Positions 6,751 through 15,477 of a stretch of 64,000 nt of DNA are shown here, piece by piece (position 1 is the first letter of the stretch; each line of letters starts with the position of its first letter). The notes beneath the pieces are model-generated. The model ran no database searches. It was given only the letters and a program-made list of their open reading frames with translations, and was not told the origin of the DNA. Source of the stretch: Bacteroides xylanisolvens XB1A (GTDB lineage Bacteria; Bacteroidota; Bacteroidia; Bacteroidales; Bacteroidaceae); assembly GCF_000210075.1 (NCBI RefSeq), contig NC_021017.1, positions 3,315,702-3,379,701 of the forward strand, given 5' to 3'. The position numbers and the translations under genes were made by a program.

Positions 6751-8517
6751 ATGGAAAAAGAAGGGAATAATCTGTTTCAGGTCAATCTTAAAGGTATGAT
6801 TGCCCTGTTATCAGAGCACATTTATAGTAACCCGAATACTTTTGTTCGCGAACTGTTGCAGAATTGTGTAGATGCCATCACGGCACTACGCAATATCGAC
6901 GAGAATTATAAAGGACGTATCGATGTCTTTCTGAATGAAGACAAAACGGTGGTGTTCAGGGATAATGGAGTCGGACTGAAAGAAGAGGAAGTTTATCGTT
7001 TTCTGACGGTTATCGGAGAGAGTTCAAAACGGGATACTCCCGATGCGGACGATTTTATCGGAAGGTTCGGTATCGGATTGTTATCTTGTTTTGTGGTGAC
7101 TAATGAAATCACCGTGGAGAGTCGTTCGGCAATGGGCGGACAGCCTGTTTGCTGGTGTGGCAAAGTGGATGGGACGTATCAGCTGACTTTATCGGACGAA
7201 GAACGGCCTATCGGGTCGCAGGTGGTGTTGCATCCGAAAGGAGACTGGATGCATCTTTTTGAATATGAAACGTTTAAGAAGATACTGGTCAGTTATGGGG
7301 AAGTGTTGCCATATCCTATCTATCTGCATTATCAGGGGGAAGAGGAGTTGGTAAATACGCCTTCGCCCGTATGGCTTGACCCGAAGGCGACTCGCAAAGA
7401 ACTGCTGGATTATGGGGCAAAAGTATTTCAGTCGTCGGCTCTTGATGCTTTCCGGATTTATACTGAAAGTGGTAAGGTAGAAGGGGTGCTTTATGTTTTG
7501 CCTTTCCGAACACAATTCTCAGTACGCAATTCTCATAAGGTCTACCTTAAACGTATGCTGTTGAGTGAGGACGATTGTAACCTGCTGCCGCCGTGGGCTT
7601 TCTTTATCCGTTGTCTGGTGAATGCGGACGGATTGCTGTCTACTGCTTCCCGCGAGTCTTTGGTGAGCAATGACCAGCTGAAGGATGCACGGAAAGAGAT
7701 CGGGATAGCTATCAAGGATTATCTGCGGGGATTGGTGCAGAATGACCGAGCCATGTTCAACCGGATCTTGGATGTTCATCACTTTCATATCAAGGCGATT
7801 GCTTCGGAAGACAATGAACTGCTCCGTTTGTTTATGGATTACCTTCCTTTTGAAACAAATAAGGGGCTGCGTGGTTTTGGAAGTATTCGTTCGGCAAGTA
7901 ATGTGATATGCTATACCAAGAATCTGGAAGATTTCCGTCAGGTGCGCCGTATAGCCGGAGCGCAAGGATGGCTGGTGGTGAATGCTGCTTACACTTTTGA
8001 TGAAACTTTGTTGAAAAAGTATGTCCGTCTGAATCCGGAACTTACGTTGGATGAAATATCTCCTTCACGGTTGCTGGAACAGTTTGGCGAAGTGGAGGCG
8101 AATAAAGAGTTTCAGGCTTTTGAAATGAAAGCGAACGAGCTATTGAAGCGGTTTGGCTGTGTCTGCCGTCTGAAACATTTTACTCCGGTGGATATTCCGG
8201 TAATCTTTGTGGCGGAGGAAAAGGAGAATGTAGCTAAAAGTGCCAATAATCCGTTGGCGGCTGTATTGGGGGCTGTCAATACTGCCAAGCAAATCCCACC
8301 AACACTCACTTTCAATGCGGATAACGAAATGGTGCAGACTTTATTGCAAATACAGGGAGACAATAAATTGTTTCAGCATGTGGTGCATATATTGTATGTA
8401 CAATCGCTTCTGCAAGGTAAATATCCGGTGAACAGTGAAGAAATGGAGCTTTTCAACCGTTCGCTTAGCGAACTGATGACTTCGAAAATGAATGATTTTA
8501 TAAATTTCCTGAATTAA
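6751..8517 (+). CDS. HSP90-family ATPase, short form
   Basis: An HtpG-like chaperone. The GHKL ATP site is intact: FVRELLQNCVDAI (about residue 33), DNGVGL (72), and GRFGIGLLSCF (107). The middle domain is recognisable, but at 588 residues the protein is shorter than standard HtpG (about 620-680) and its C-terminal part diverges, so it is probably not the housekeeping copy. It sits between a Sel1-repeat gene and a helical-repeat gene with gaps of about 10 bases, suggesting that the three products act together, perhaps as a specialised chaperone with scaffold partners. The catalytic residues seem complete. The client is unknown. Confidence 0.85.
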   Translation: MEKEGNNLFQVNLKGMIALLSEHIYSNPNTFVRELLQNCVDAITALRNIDENYKGRIDVFLNEDKTVVFRDNGVGLKEEEVYRFLTVIGESSKRDTPDADDFIGRFGIGLLSCFVVTNEITVESRSAMGGQPVCWCGKVDGTYQLTLSDEERPIGSQVVLHPKGDWMHLFEYETFKKILVSYGEVLPYPIYLHYQGEEELVNTPSPVWLDPKATRKELLDYGAKVFQSSALDAFRIYTESGKVEGVLYVLPFRTQFSVRNSHKVYLKRMLLSEDDCNLLPPWAFFIRCLVNADGLLSTASRESLVSNDQLKDARKEIGIAIKDYLRGLVQNDRAMFNRILDVHHFHIKAIASEDNELLRLFMDYLPFETNKGLRGFGSIRSASNVICYTKNLEDFRQVRRIAGAQGWLVVNAAYTFDETLLKKYVRLNPELTLDEISPSRLLEQFGEVEANKEFQAFEMKANELLKRFGCVCRLKHFTPVDIPVIFVAEEKENVAKSANNPLAAVLGAVNTAKQIPPTLTFNADNEMVQTLLQIQGDNKLFQHVVHILYVQSLLQGKYPVNSEEMELFNRSLSELMTSKMNDFINFLN

Positions 8518-8527
8518 AAAAAAGAGT

Positions 8528-9598
8528 ATGAGATACACACTTGAAATACAAAAACTGCTGTTGCAGACACAGAATGACAGCCTGCATCCCCGTGAAAAAG
8601 CCAATCTATTGAAAGAAGCTATCCGCATCGCTGATGAGAACGAAGATGTGGAATGGGCTACGGAGTTGAGACTGGATCTTATCTATGAACTGAATCTTCT
8701 TTCGGCAGATGCGGAAGAGATTACAGTGTTCTCTAAAATCCTGGATGATTACGAGAATCACAAGGATGTAATCAAAGAAGAGGATTTGTTGTGGAAATAT
8801 AAATGGATCTGGGCTTGTACGTTCGATCTGCCGGAAATTCCGATGGAACAGGTGAAAGCGATCGGTGAGGATTATAAAACCCGTATTCTCCGGAATGGAT
8901 ATTCTTTGCGGAGTTATTATCACCGCTGGTCTGTGGAATGTATTTGGATGCGCCAGTATGACAAGGCGAAAGAATATATTGACAAGATGCTGAATGAAAA
9001 GATAGACGATCAGTCGTGTGAGGCTTGCGAACTGAATTTTATGCTGGATTATTATCTGGAAACAGGGCAGTTTGATGAGGCTTACAGCCGGGCGCAGCCA
9101 TTGATTAATAAGCAGGTCACCTGTTATGAAGCCAATTTGCGGGCTTATTTGAAGCTTTCTTATTATGCACAGAAAGCTGGCAAACCGGAGGTTGCCGCTG
9201 ATATGTGTGCACGTGCCGAAGAAGCATTGCAGGGAAGAGAAAAGGATGAATATCTTTTGCTTTACTTGGGATTGTTTATTGCTTATAATATAATGACGAA
9301 GCCGGAAAGAGGCTGGGAGTATGCCGAGCGGTGCATCGGTTGGAGTTTGCGTACGAATACGTTGAAGAAATATCGCTTCTCTTGCGATATGGTAGAGGCC
9401 TTGAAGTATGAGACCCGTCCGGAAGTCTCCTTGTCGTTGCCGGAGGAATTCCCTCTTTATCGTCCGGATGGAATTTATCAGGTCAGCGAGCTTCGCAATT
9501 ATTTCTATCAGCAAGCAGAAGAGCTGGCACTTCGCTATGATGCCCGCAACGGAAATAGTGGTTATATGGACCGTTTGAAACAATTAATGTCCAATTAA
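8528..9598 (+). CDS. Helical-repeat (TPR-like) protein of the HSP90 operon
   Basis: I do not recognise a named family. The 356-residue protein is acidic and all-helical, with degenerate TPR-like pairs (for example AYSRAQPLINKQVTCYEANL and KAGKPEVAADMCARAEEAL). No signal peptide or membrane segment is seen, so it should be cytoplasmic. It starts 10 bases after the HSP90 stop and almost certainly shares its mRNA. A co-chaperone or client-adaptor role is plausible from context only. Confidence 0.7.
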   Translation: MRYTLEIQKLLLQTQNDSLHPREKANLLKEAIRIADENEDVEWATELRLDLIYELNLLSADAEEITVFSKILDDYENHKDVIKEEDLLWKYKWIWACTFDLPEIPMEQVKAIGEDYKTRILRNGYSLRSYYHRWSVECIWMRQYDKAKEYIDKMLNEKIDDQSCEACELNFMLDYYLETGQFDEAYSRAQPLINKQVTCYEANLRAYLKLSYYAQKAGKPEVAADMCARAEEALQGREKDEYLLLYLGLFIAYNIMTKPERGWEYAERCIGWSLRTNTLKKYRFSCDMVEALKYETRPEVSLSLPEEFPLYRPDGIYQVSELRNYFYQQAEELALRYDARNGNSGYMDRLKQLMSN

Positions 9599-9621
9599 TT
9601 GCCAACATGTAGATTAATCCG

Positions 9622-9629
9622 TATTTTTG
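9622..9629 (+). promoter_or_regulatory. -7 box for speA
   Basis: TATTTTTG matches TAnnTTTG and has a TTG about 20 bases upstream. Transcription would begin near 9636, about 30 bases before the speA start. Confidence 0.5.
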
Positions 9630-9667
9630 CCGTCCAATTATTTACTAAAAACACTGAATAACAGAAA

Positions 9668-11560
9668 ATGAGAAAGTGGCGTATTGAAGATTCTGAGGAA
9701 CTCTACAACATCACAGGTTGGGGTACCTCGTACTTTGGTATTAATGACAAAGGTCATGTCGTTGTTACACCTCGTAAAGATGGAGTATCCGTTGATTTGA
9801 AAGAACTGGTCGATGAGTTACAATTGCGTGATGTGGCATCTCCCATGCTGGTGCGTTTCCCGGATATTTTGGACAACCGTATTGAAAAGATGTCATCCTG
9901 CTTTAAACAGGCAGCCGAGGAGTATGGTTATAAAGCCCAGAACTTTATTATTTATCCGATTAAGGTCAACCAGATGCGCCCTGTGGTGGAAGAAATTATC
10001 AGCCACGGAAAGAAGTTCAATCTCGGACTGGAAGCCGGCTCTAAACCGGAACTCCATGCGGTGATTGCGGTCAATACGGACTCTGACTCATTGATTGTTT
10101 GCAACGGATATAAAGACGAAAGTTATATTGAACTGGCTCTGCTTGCTCAAAAGATGGGTAAACGTATCTATCTCGTTGTGGAGAAGATGAACGAACTGAA
10201 GCTGATAGCAAAAATGGCAAAACAGCTGAATGTGCAGCCTAATATCGGTATACGTATCAAACTCGCTTCTTCCGGTAGCGGAAAGTGGGAAGAGTCGGGA
10301 GGAGATGCCAGCAAGTTTGGCTTGACTTCCAGTGAACTTCTCGAAGCGCTCGATTTTCTGGAGAGCAAAGGCTTGAAAGATTGTCTGAAGCTGATTCATT
10401 TCCATATCGGTAGTCAGGTGACGAAGATCCGTCGTATTAAAACGGCTTTGCGTGAGGCTTCACAATTCTACGTGCAGCTCCATTCAATGGGTTTCAATGT
10501 GGAGTTTGTTGATATTGGCGGTGGACTAGGAGTGGATTATGACGGAACCCGTTCGTCCAATAGTGAAGGTAGCGTAAACTATTCCATTCAGGAATATGTA
10601 AACGACTCTATCTCTACGCTGGTAGACGTGAGCGATAAGAATGGTATCCCGCACCCGAATATCATAACGGAAAGTGGGCGTGCATTGACGGCACACCATT
10701 CTGTTCTCATTTTTGAAGTTCTTGAAACCGCTACTTTACCCGAATGGGATGACGAGGAGGAAATTGCTCCGGATGCACACGAATTGGTGCAGGAGTTATA
10801 TGGAATCTGGGATTCGCTGAATCAGAACAAGATGTTGGAAGCATGGCACGATGCGCAGCAGATCAGGGAGGAAGCGCTGGACTTGTTCAGTCATGGAATC
10901 GTGGATCTGAAAACTCGTGCACAAATCGAGCGTCTGTATTGGTCTATTACACGTGAGATTAATCAGATTGCAGCCGGTTTGAAGCATGCACCCGATGAAT
11001 TCCGTGGATTGTCCAAACTGCTTGCCGATAAATATTTCTGTAACTTCTCGCTGTTTCAGTCACTTCCTGACTCTTGGGCAATTGACCAGATATTCCCGAT
11101 CATGCCTATTCAGCGATTGGATGAAAAACCGGAGCGTTCGGCTACTTTACAAGATATTACCTGCGACTCGGACGGTAAAATTGCCAACTTTATCTCTACC
11201 CGTAACGTGGCTCATTATCTGCCTGTACATGCACTGAAGAAAACAGAACCTTATTATGTGGCTGTATTCCTGGTGGGTGCTTATCAGGAGATTTTAGGAG
11301 ATATGCATAATTTGTTCGGTGATACGAACGCCGTGCATGTTTCGGTGAACGAGAAAGGATATAATATCGAACAGATTATCGACGGAGAAACGGTAGCGGA
11401 GGTGTTGGACTATGTGCAGTACAATCCGAAGAAGCTGGTACGTACGCTCGAAACTTGGGTGACGAAATCAGTGAAAGAAGGAAAAATCTCCTTGGAAGAA
11501 GGAAAAGAATTCCTTTCCAACTATCGTTCGGGGCTTTACGGATATACTTATTTGGAATAA
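9668..11560 (+). CDS. speA: Biosynthetic arginine decarboxylase
   Basis: This PLP enzyme converts arginine to agmatine, the first step of the agmatine route to polyamines. The 630-residue length is typical. The PLP lysine lies in YPIKVNQM (about residue 100), the phosphate-binding glycine run in VDIGGGLGVDYDG (about 285), and the substrate region in ESGRALTAHHSVLIF. The long middle insertion (about 365-450) is characteristic of SpeA-type enzymes and absent from ornithine decarboxylases. The next gene, argB, makes an arginine precursor, so arginine synthesis and use may be co-expressed; the gap is 56 bases. Confidence 0.95.
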   Translation: MRKWRIEDSEELYNITGWGTSYFGINDKGHVVVTPRKDGVSVDLKELVDELQLRDVASPMLVRFPDILDNRIEKMSSCFKQAAEEYGYKAQNFIIYPIKVNQMRPVVEEIISHGKKFNLGLEAGSKPELHAVIAVNTDSDSLIVCNGYKDESYIELALLAQKMGKRIYLVVEKMNELKLIAKMAKQLNVQPNIGIRIKLASSGSGKWEESGGDASKFGLTSSELLEALDFLESKGLKDCLKLIHFHIGSQVTKIRRIKTALREASQFYVQLHSMGFNVEFVDIGGGLGVDYDGTRSSNSEGSVNYSIQEYVNDSISTLVDVSDKNGIPHPNIITESGRALTAHHSVLIFEVLETATLPEWDDEEEIAPDAHELVQELYGIWDSLNQNKMLEAWHDAQQIREEALDLFSHGIVDLKTRAQIERLYWSITREINQIAAGLKHAPDEFRGLSKLLADKYFCNFSLFQSLPDSWAIDQIFPIMPIQRLDEKPERSATLQDITCDSDGKIANFISTRNVAHYLPVHALKKTEPYYVAVFLVGAYQEILGDMHNLFGDTNAVHVSVNEKGYNIEQIIDGETVAEVLDYVQYNPKKLVRTLETWVTKSVKEGKISLEEGKEFLSNYRSGLYGYTYLE

Positions 11561-11616
11561 CCGGCAGGGTGCCGGAGCCGGATTCTCCATTCGGTGAACT
11601 TATTAGAAATCAAGAA

Positions 11617-12390
11617 ATGAGAGAAAAACTAACAGTAATTAAGGTGGGTGGCAAAATCGTAGAAGAGGAAGCCACCCTTCGTCAGTTGTTAAATGACTTT
11701 GCCGCTATTGACGGACATAAAGTGTTGGTTCATGGTGGCGGTCGTTCGGCAACAAAGATTGCCGCGCAACTGGGTATTGAAAGCAAAATGGTAAATGGTC
11801 GTCGGATTACCGATGCCGAAACGTTGAAAGTCGTAACGATGGTGTACGGCGGATTGGTGAATAAAAACATTGTGGCAGGTCTGCAAGCACGCGGAGTCAA
11901 TGCACTCGGATTGACCGGAGCGGATATGAATGTAATCCGTTCGGTGAAACGTCCGGTGAAAGAAGTAGACTACGGGTTTGTGGGAGATGTGGAACAGGTG
12001 GATGCCACTTTATTGTCGGATTTGATACATAAAGGCGTTGTTCCCGTGATGGCTCCATTGACACACGACGGTCACGGCAATATGTTGAATACGAATGCAG
12101 ATACTATTGCCGGGGAGACAGCGAAAGCGTTGTCGGCTCTGTTTGATGTGACATTGGTGTATTGTTTCGAGAAGAAAGGTGTGTTGCGTGACGAGAATGA
12201 TGACGACAGTGTGATTCCTCAAATCACCCGTGCCGAATTTGAACAATATGTAGCCGATGGCGTTATTCAAGGAGGTATGATTCCTAAGTTGGAAAATTCC
12301 TTTGAAGCAATAAATGCAGGAGTTTCTGAAGTGGTAATCACCTTAGCGTCAGCGATTAACGATTCTGGAGGAACGAGAATAAAAAAATAA
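11617..12390 (+). CDS. argB: Acetylglutamate kinase
   Basis: This kinase phosphorylates N-acetylglutamate in arginine synthesis. It has the amino-acid-kinase signatures TVIKVGGKIVEEEA at the N-terminus, VHGGGRSATKIA (about residue 31), and NTNADTIAGETAKAL near residue 160. An upstream in-frame ATG at 11455 lies inside speA, so the start is placed at 11617 (MREKLTVIKVGG), giving the usual 257 residues. It follows speA and is probably on the same mRNA. The residues that bind ATP and substrate look complete. Confidence 0.95.
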   Translation: MREKLTVIKVGGKIVEEEATLRQLLNDFAAIDGHKVLVHGGGRSATKIAAQLGIESKMVNGRRITDAETLKVVTMVYGGLVNKNIVAGLQARGVNALGLTGADMNVIRSVKRPVKEVDYGFVGDVEQVDATLLSDLIHKGVVPVMAPLTHDGHGNMLNTNADTIAGETAKALSALFDVTLVYCFEKKGVLRDENDDDSVIPQITRAEFEQYVADGVIQGGMIPKLENSFEAINAGVSEVVITLASAINDSGGTRIKK

Positions 12391-12451
12391 TTCAAAAAAA
12401 AGTAGTGGGCGACTGTAACTTTTCATATCCTAGCCCGTCATTATTATAGAG

Positions 12452-12961
12452 ATGCAAGAAATCAGCTTCCGAAACGATATTTTGCCGTTGAAGGATAAAC
12501 TCTTTCGATTGGCTCTCAGAATCACCCTGGATAGGGCCGAAGCCGAGGATGTCGTTCAGGACACCATGATAAGAGTGTGGAACAAGCGTGATGAGTGGTC
12601 TCAATTTGAATCGGTCGAAGCCTATTGCCTGACAGTGGCAAAGAACCTGGCGATAGACCGGAGTCAAAAGAAAGAAGCTCAAAACGTGGAACTCACCCCC
12701 GAAATGGAGGAAGAACCTGATGCAAACAGTCCGTATGACCAGATGATTCATGATGAAAGAATGAACATCATTAATAGACTGGTAAACGAACTTCCCGAAA
12801 AACAGCGGCTTATCATGCAACTGAGGGACATTGAAGGTGAAAGCTATAAAAAAATTGCAACCTTGCTGAATCTGACAGAGGAACAAGTCAAAGTGAATCT
12901 CTTCAGAGCCAGGCAAAAAGTAAAACAAAGGTATTTAGAAATTGACGAATATGGATTATAA
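12452..12961 (+). CDS. ECF-type RNA polymerase sigma factor
   Basis: A sigma-70 family protein of 169 residues. Region 2 carries DRAEAEDVVQDTMIRVWNK, which binds core polymerase and the -10 element. Region 4 carries LPEKQRLIMQLRDIEGESYK followed by the helix-turn-helix IATLLNLTEEQVKVNLFRAR. Its stop overlaps the next gene, which encodes a small membrane protein, the usual place for an anti-sigma factor. The gene is not next to a SusC/SusD pair, so it is not an obvious PUL regulator. The target regulon is unknown. Confidence 0.93.
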   Translation: MQEISFRNDILPLKDKLFRLALRITLDRAEAEDVVQDTMIRVWNKRDEWSQFESVEAYCLTVAKNLAIDRSQKKEAQNVELTPEMEEEPDANSPYDQMIHDERMNIINRLVNELPEKQRLIMQLRDIEGESYKKIATLLNLTEEQVKVNLFRARQKVKQRYLEIDEYGL

Positions 12962-13430
12962 GGATATAGAACAGCTCCTCGAGCGATACTGGCAATGCGA
13001 AACTTCCGTTGAGGAGGAAGCAACATTGCGCGACTTCTTCGCAAAGGAAGAAGTTCCGGCTCATTTGCTTCGCTATAAGAATCTGTTTGTTTATCAGCAG
13101 GTTCAGCAGGAAGTAGGACTGGGCGAAGACTTTGATGCACGTATTCTGGCAGAGGTGGAGCCTACGGTAGTAAAAGCGAAACGTTTGACACTGACCGGTC
13201 GTTTTATTCCTCTGTTCAAGGCTGCTGCCGTAATTGCAATCATCCTTTCTTTGGGGAATGTGGCACAACATTCTTTCTCCGGAGATGATGGAAGTGTATT
13301 GGCTACGGATACCATTGGTAAACAAGTAACTGCACCGTCGGTCGCTATCTCAAATGATGTGAAAGCGGAACAGGTCCTGGCGGATAGCCTGGCGAAGATC
13401 AACCACAAGGTGCAAGTTATAAACGAATAG
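12951..13430 (+). CDS. Small membrane protein, possible anti-sigma factor
   Basis: The start is taken at 12951 (MDYKDIEQLLERYWQCETS), overlapping the sigma gene by 11 bases; an ATG at 12942 is also in frame. Residues 1-80 form an acidic helical domain of the type found in Bacteroidetes anti-sigma-like proteins. A transmembrane segment follows (IPLFKAAAVIAIILSLGNVA, about 88-107), and then about 50 periplasmic residues. Overlap and topology suggest that it holds the sigma factor at the inner membrane. No zinc motif (HxxxCxxC) is present, so the assignment rests on context. Confidence 0.7.
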   Translation: MDYKDIEQLLERYWQCETSVEEEATLRDFFAKEEVPAHLLRYKNLFVYQQVQQEVGLGEDFDARILAEVEPTVVKAKRLTLTGRFIPLFKAAAVIAIILSLGNVAQHSFSGDDGSVLATDTIGKQVTAPSVAISNDVKAEQVLADSLAKINHKVQVINE

Positions 13431-13551
13431 ACATTTTCATTTGCTTTAAACATATAATATAGTTAGTGTGCTTAATTAAAACAACAACGAAGGCGAAACT
13501 GTGAAGTTTTCAATTCTCTCAAATTTTTATAATGAAACTAACTAAATAAAT

Positions 13552-13580
13552 GGGCTACCGCGCGATGCAGTAGCCCTTTT
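13552..13580 (+). terminator. Rho-independent terminator after the sigma operon
   Basis: GGGCTAC (13552-13558) pairs with GTAGCCC (13570-13576) and is followed by TTTT. It also faces the 3' end of the convergent GIN-domain gene. Confidence 0.85.
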
Positions 13581-13612
13581 ATGTTTTTAAACTGTCTTTA
13601 TTTAAGCTGTCT

Positions 13613-14395
13613 TTATTTGATCTGCCGTATATTTTTTCGTGGCGCATCCACTTCTTGAGGATCTCCTTTATAGGCAATATCACCGCTTCCTTTGACGCGG
13701 GCAACCAGCTTCTGACTGGCATAGCAGCTGATGTTGCCGGAGCCGCTAATGCTTGCGTCTGTGTTTTCTGCTTGCAAATCGGCAGCTTGAATATTTCCTG
13801 ATCCGGCAATAGAATAGCTCGCTTGAATGGCTTTGCCGTTCAGATTGATATTGCCCGAACCGGAAATACTTGCCTGACATTCCTGGCTCTCTATTTGTTG
13901 TAGTCTTACATCTCCCGAACCATTAATTGAAACGGCCATTTTTTGGCAATTGAATCCTTCTCCCTGAATGTTGCCCGAACCGTTGATGTGGAACTCAATA
14001 TCTTTAGAGGTTTGTATCCCATTGATTAATCTTATATTTCCTGAACCGTTGACCGACAGCTTATTCAGTTCCGGAGCAAAAACTTTTATTTCCAGTTTTC
14101 CTTTCCAGATAGTGACATTCTTCTTGAATTTTATAATGAATGTACTACCCTCCACATACGTTTCTATAAGTGGTATGATGTTGTCGGAACCATGAATTTC
14201 GACATGGCTGCATGTGTCTTGCCAATAACTAATGTTGGCGCTTCCCACTAGTTTGATTTCATTGAAGTGGTCGGCTTTCACTTCTTTGGAGATGTAATTC
14301 TTACTGCCTACGATGTGTTTTCCCCGCAAGCAAGAGCCGGCAGTAAGTACTAGAAACATTCCCGTGACTAATACGAGCAATAAACTTGTTTTCAT
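13613..14395 (-). CDS. GIN-domain (DUF2807) secreted protein
   Basis: A predicted autotransporter-adhesin-head (GIN) domain protein. An N-terminal signal (LLLVLVTGMFLVLTAGSC) has a lipobox-like AGSC, so it may be a lipoprotein. The body repeats a short beta unit: NGSGNI, NGSGDV, SGSGNI and AGSGNI recur about every 20 residues from about 115 to 245, as expected for a right-handed beta-helix. Such proteins often sit beside sigma/anti-sigma pairs, and this one converges on the sigma operon. The function is not known beyond a likely cell-surface or periplasmic location. Confidence 0.85.
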   Translation of the reverse strand: MKTSLLLVLVTGMFLVLTAGSCLRGKHIVGSKNYISKEVKADHFNEIKLVGSANISYWQDTCSHVEIHGSDNIIPLIETYVEGSTFIIKFKKNVTIWKGKLEIKVFAPELNKLSVNGSGNIRLINGIQTSKDIEFHINGSGNIQGEGFNCQKMAVSINGSGDVRLQQIESQECQASISGSGNINLNGKAIQASYSIAGSGNIQAADLQAENTDASISGSGNISCYASQKLVARVKGSGDIAYKGDPQEVDAPRKNIRQIK

Positions 14396-14493
14396 AATTA
14401 CGCTTTTCTATGATTGATATAATGGTTAGACGGAAGAATTTGATCTAAAGTTGCATCTTCCATAAAGTTTTTCGTTAGCGTCTTCTTTTTTAT

Positions 14494-14501
14494 TACTTTT
14501 G
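14494..14501 (+). promoter_or_regulatory. -7 box for the YgjP-like gene
   Basis: TACTTTTG fits the -7 consensus and lies 24 bases before the ATG at 14525. It includes the G of an upstream in-frame GTG (14501), which argues against that GTG being the start. Confidence 0.5.
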
Positions 14502-14524
14502 TGGCTGTTGATAGGAGGATTATA

Positions 14525-15223
14525 ATGGATAAGATTATAGAAGATGATGAGTTAGGGCGTCTGGTGATACGCGTCAATTCACGTGCGAGAAGTCTTGTGT
14601 TTCGTACCAAGAGTGATGCTGTTTATGTTTCAGTTCCTCCCGGTACTACCCTGAAAGAAGTGAAACAGGCCATCGAGAACCTGCGTGGAAAGCTTCTGGC
14701 CTCCCGGCAAAAAATCGCTCGTCCGTTGATTGATTTGAATTATAAGATTGATGCGGAGCATTTTAAACTATCTTTGGTGTCGGGCGAGAAAGATCAGTTT
14801 CTGGCTAATTCCCGGTTGGGTGTAATGGAGATCGTTTGTCCGCCTCATGCCGATTTTACAGATGAAAAACTGCAAAGCTGGTTGCATAAGGTTATTGAAG
14901 AATCATTGAGACGAAATGCCAAAAGTATTCTGCCTTCACGTCTGGCCTTCTTGTCCAAGCAATGCGGATTGTCCTATTCGAGTGTGAAAATAAACTCCAG
15001 TCAGGGCAGATGGGGGAGTTGTTCGGCTCGAAAAGCTATTAATTTATCCTATTACCTGGTTTTGCTGCCTTCTCATTTGATAGACTACGTGTTGTTGCAC
15101 GAATTATGCCATACCCGCGAGATGAATCATAGCGAGCGATTCTGGGCGTTACTCAATCAATATACAGAAGGAAAAGCATTGACCTTGCGGGGAGAATTGA
15201 GAAAGTACCGTACAGAAATATAA
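14525..15223 (+). CDS. YgjP-like (DUF45) metallohydrolase
   Basis: The zinc site of the DUF45/YgjP (WTIP-type) family is clear: HELCHTREMNHSERFW, an HExxH-like pattern (HELCH) plus a third histidine, preceded by the family's RWGSCSARKAINLSY. Members are predicted zinc-dependent peptidases or hydrolases, and some have been reported to act on nucleotides; the substrate here is unknown. The start at 14525 is chosen because a strong AGGAGG lies 8 bases upstream and the earlier GTG overlaps the -7 promoter box. At 232 residues the length is normal. It stands alone, divergent from the GIN-domain gene. Confidence 0.85.
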   Translation: MDKIIEDDELGRLVIRVNSRARSLVFRTKSDAVYVSVPPGTTLKEVKQAIENLRGKLLASRQKIARPLIDLNYKIDAEHFKLSLVSGEKDQFLANSRLGVMEIVCPPHADFTDEKLQSWLHKVIEESLRRNAKSILPSRLAFLSKQCGLSYSSVKINSSQGRWGSCSARKAINLSYYLVLLPSHLIDYVLLHELCHTREMNHSERFWALLNQYTEGKALTLRGELRKYRTEI

Positions 15224-15477
15224 AATAAAGTTAGTTTTTATCCCTCATGCTTTCTATAAATAGGTCTTTGTTTATCAGCCTATTTGCGGAGTTCATCGAG
15301 CAAAAACGGATTCTTCACATTCTTCACTGTTAAGAACATTCTTCACTTCTCCCTATTCATGGAGGATAGCATCATTCTCCTTGTGTAAAGCACATCTATT
15401 ATGTCGTAAAAAAATAAAAAAGACTGATTACATCCTGATATAATTTTCGTCTTTTCAATAAAGTAACCTTTAATGAG

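Noticed and set aside
15300..15345. Three copies of ATTCTTCAC
   Set aside because: Short, AT-rich and without partner repeats or structure; probably chance or a minor regulatory remnant.
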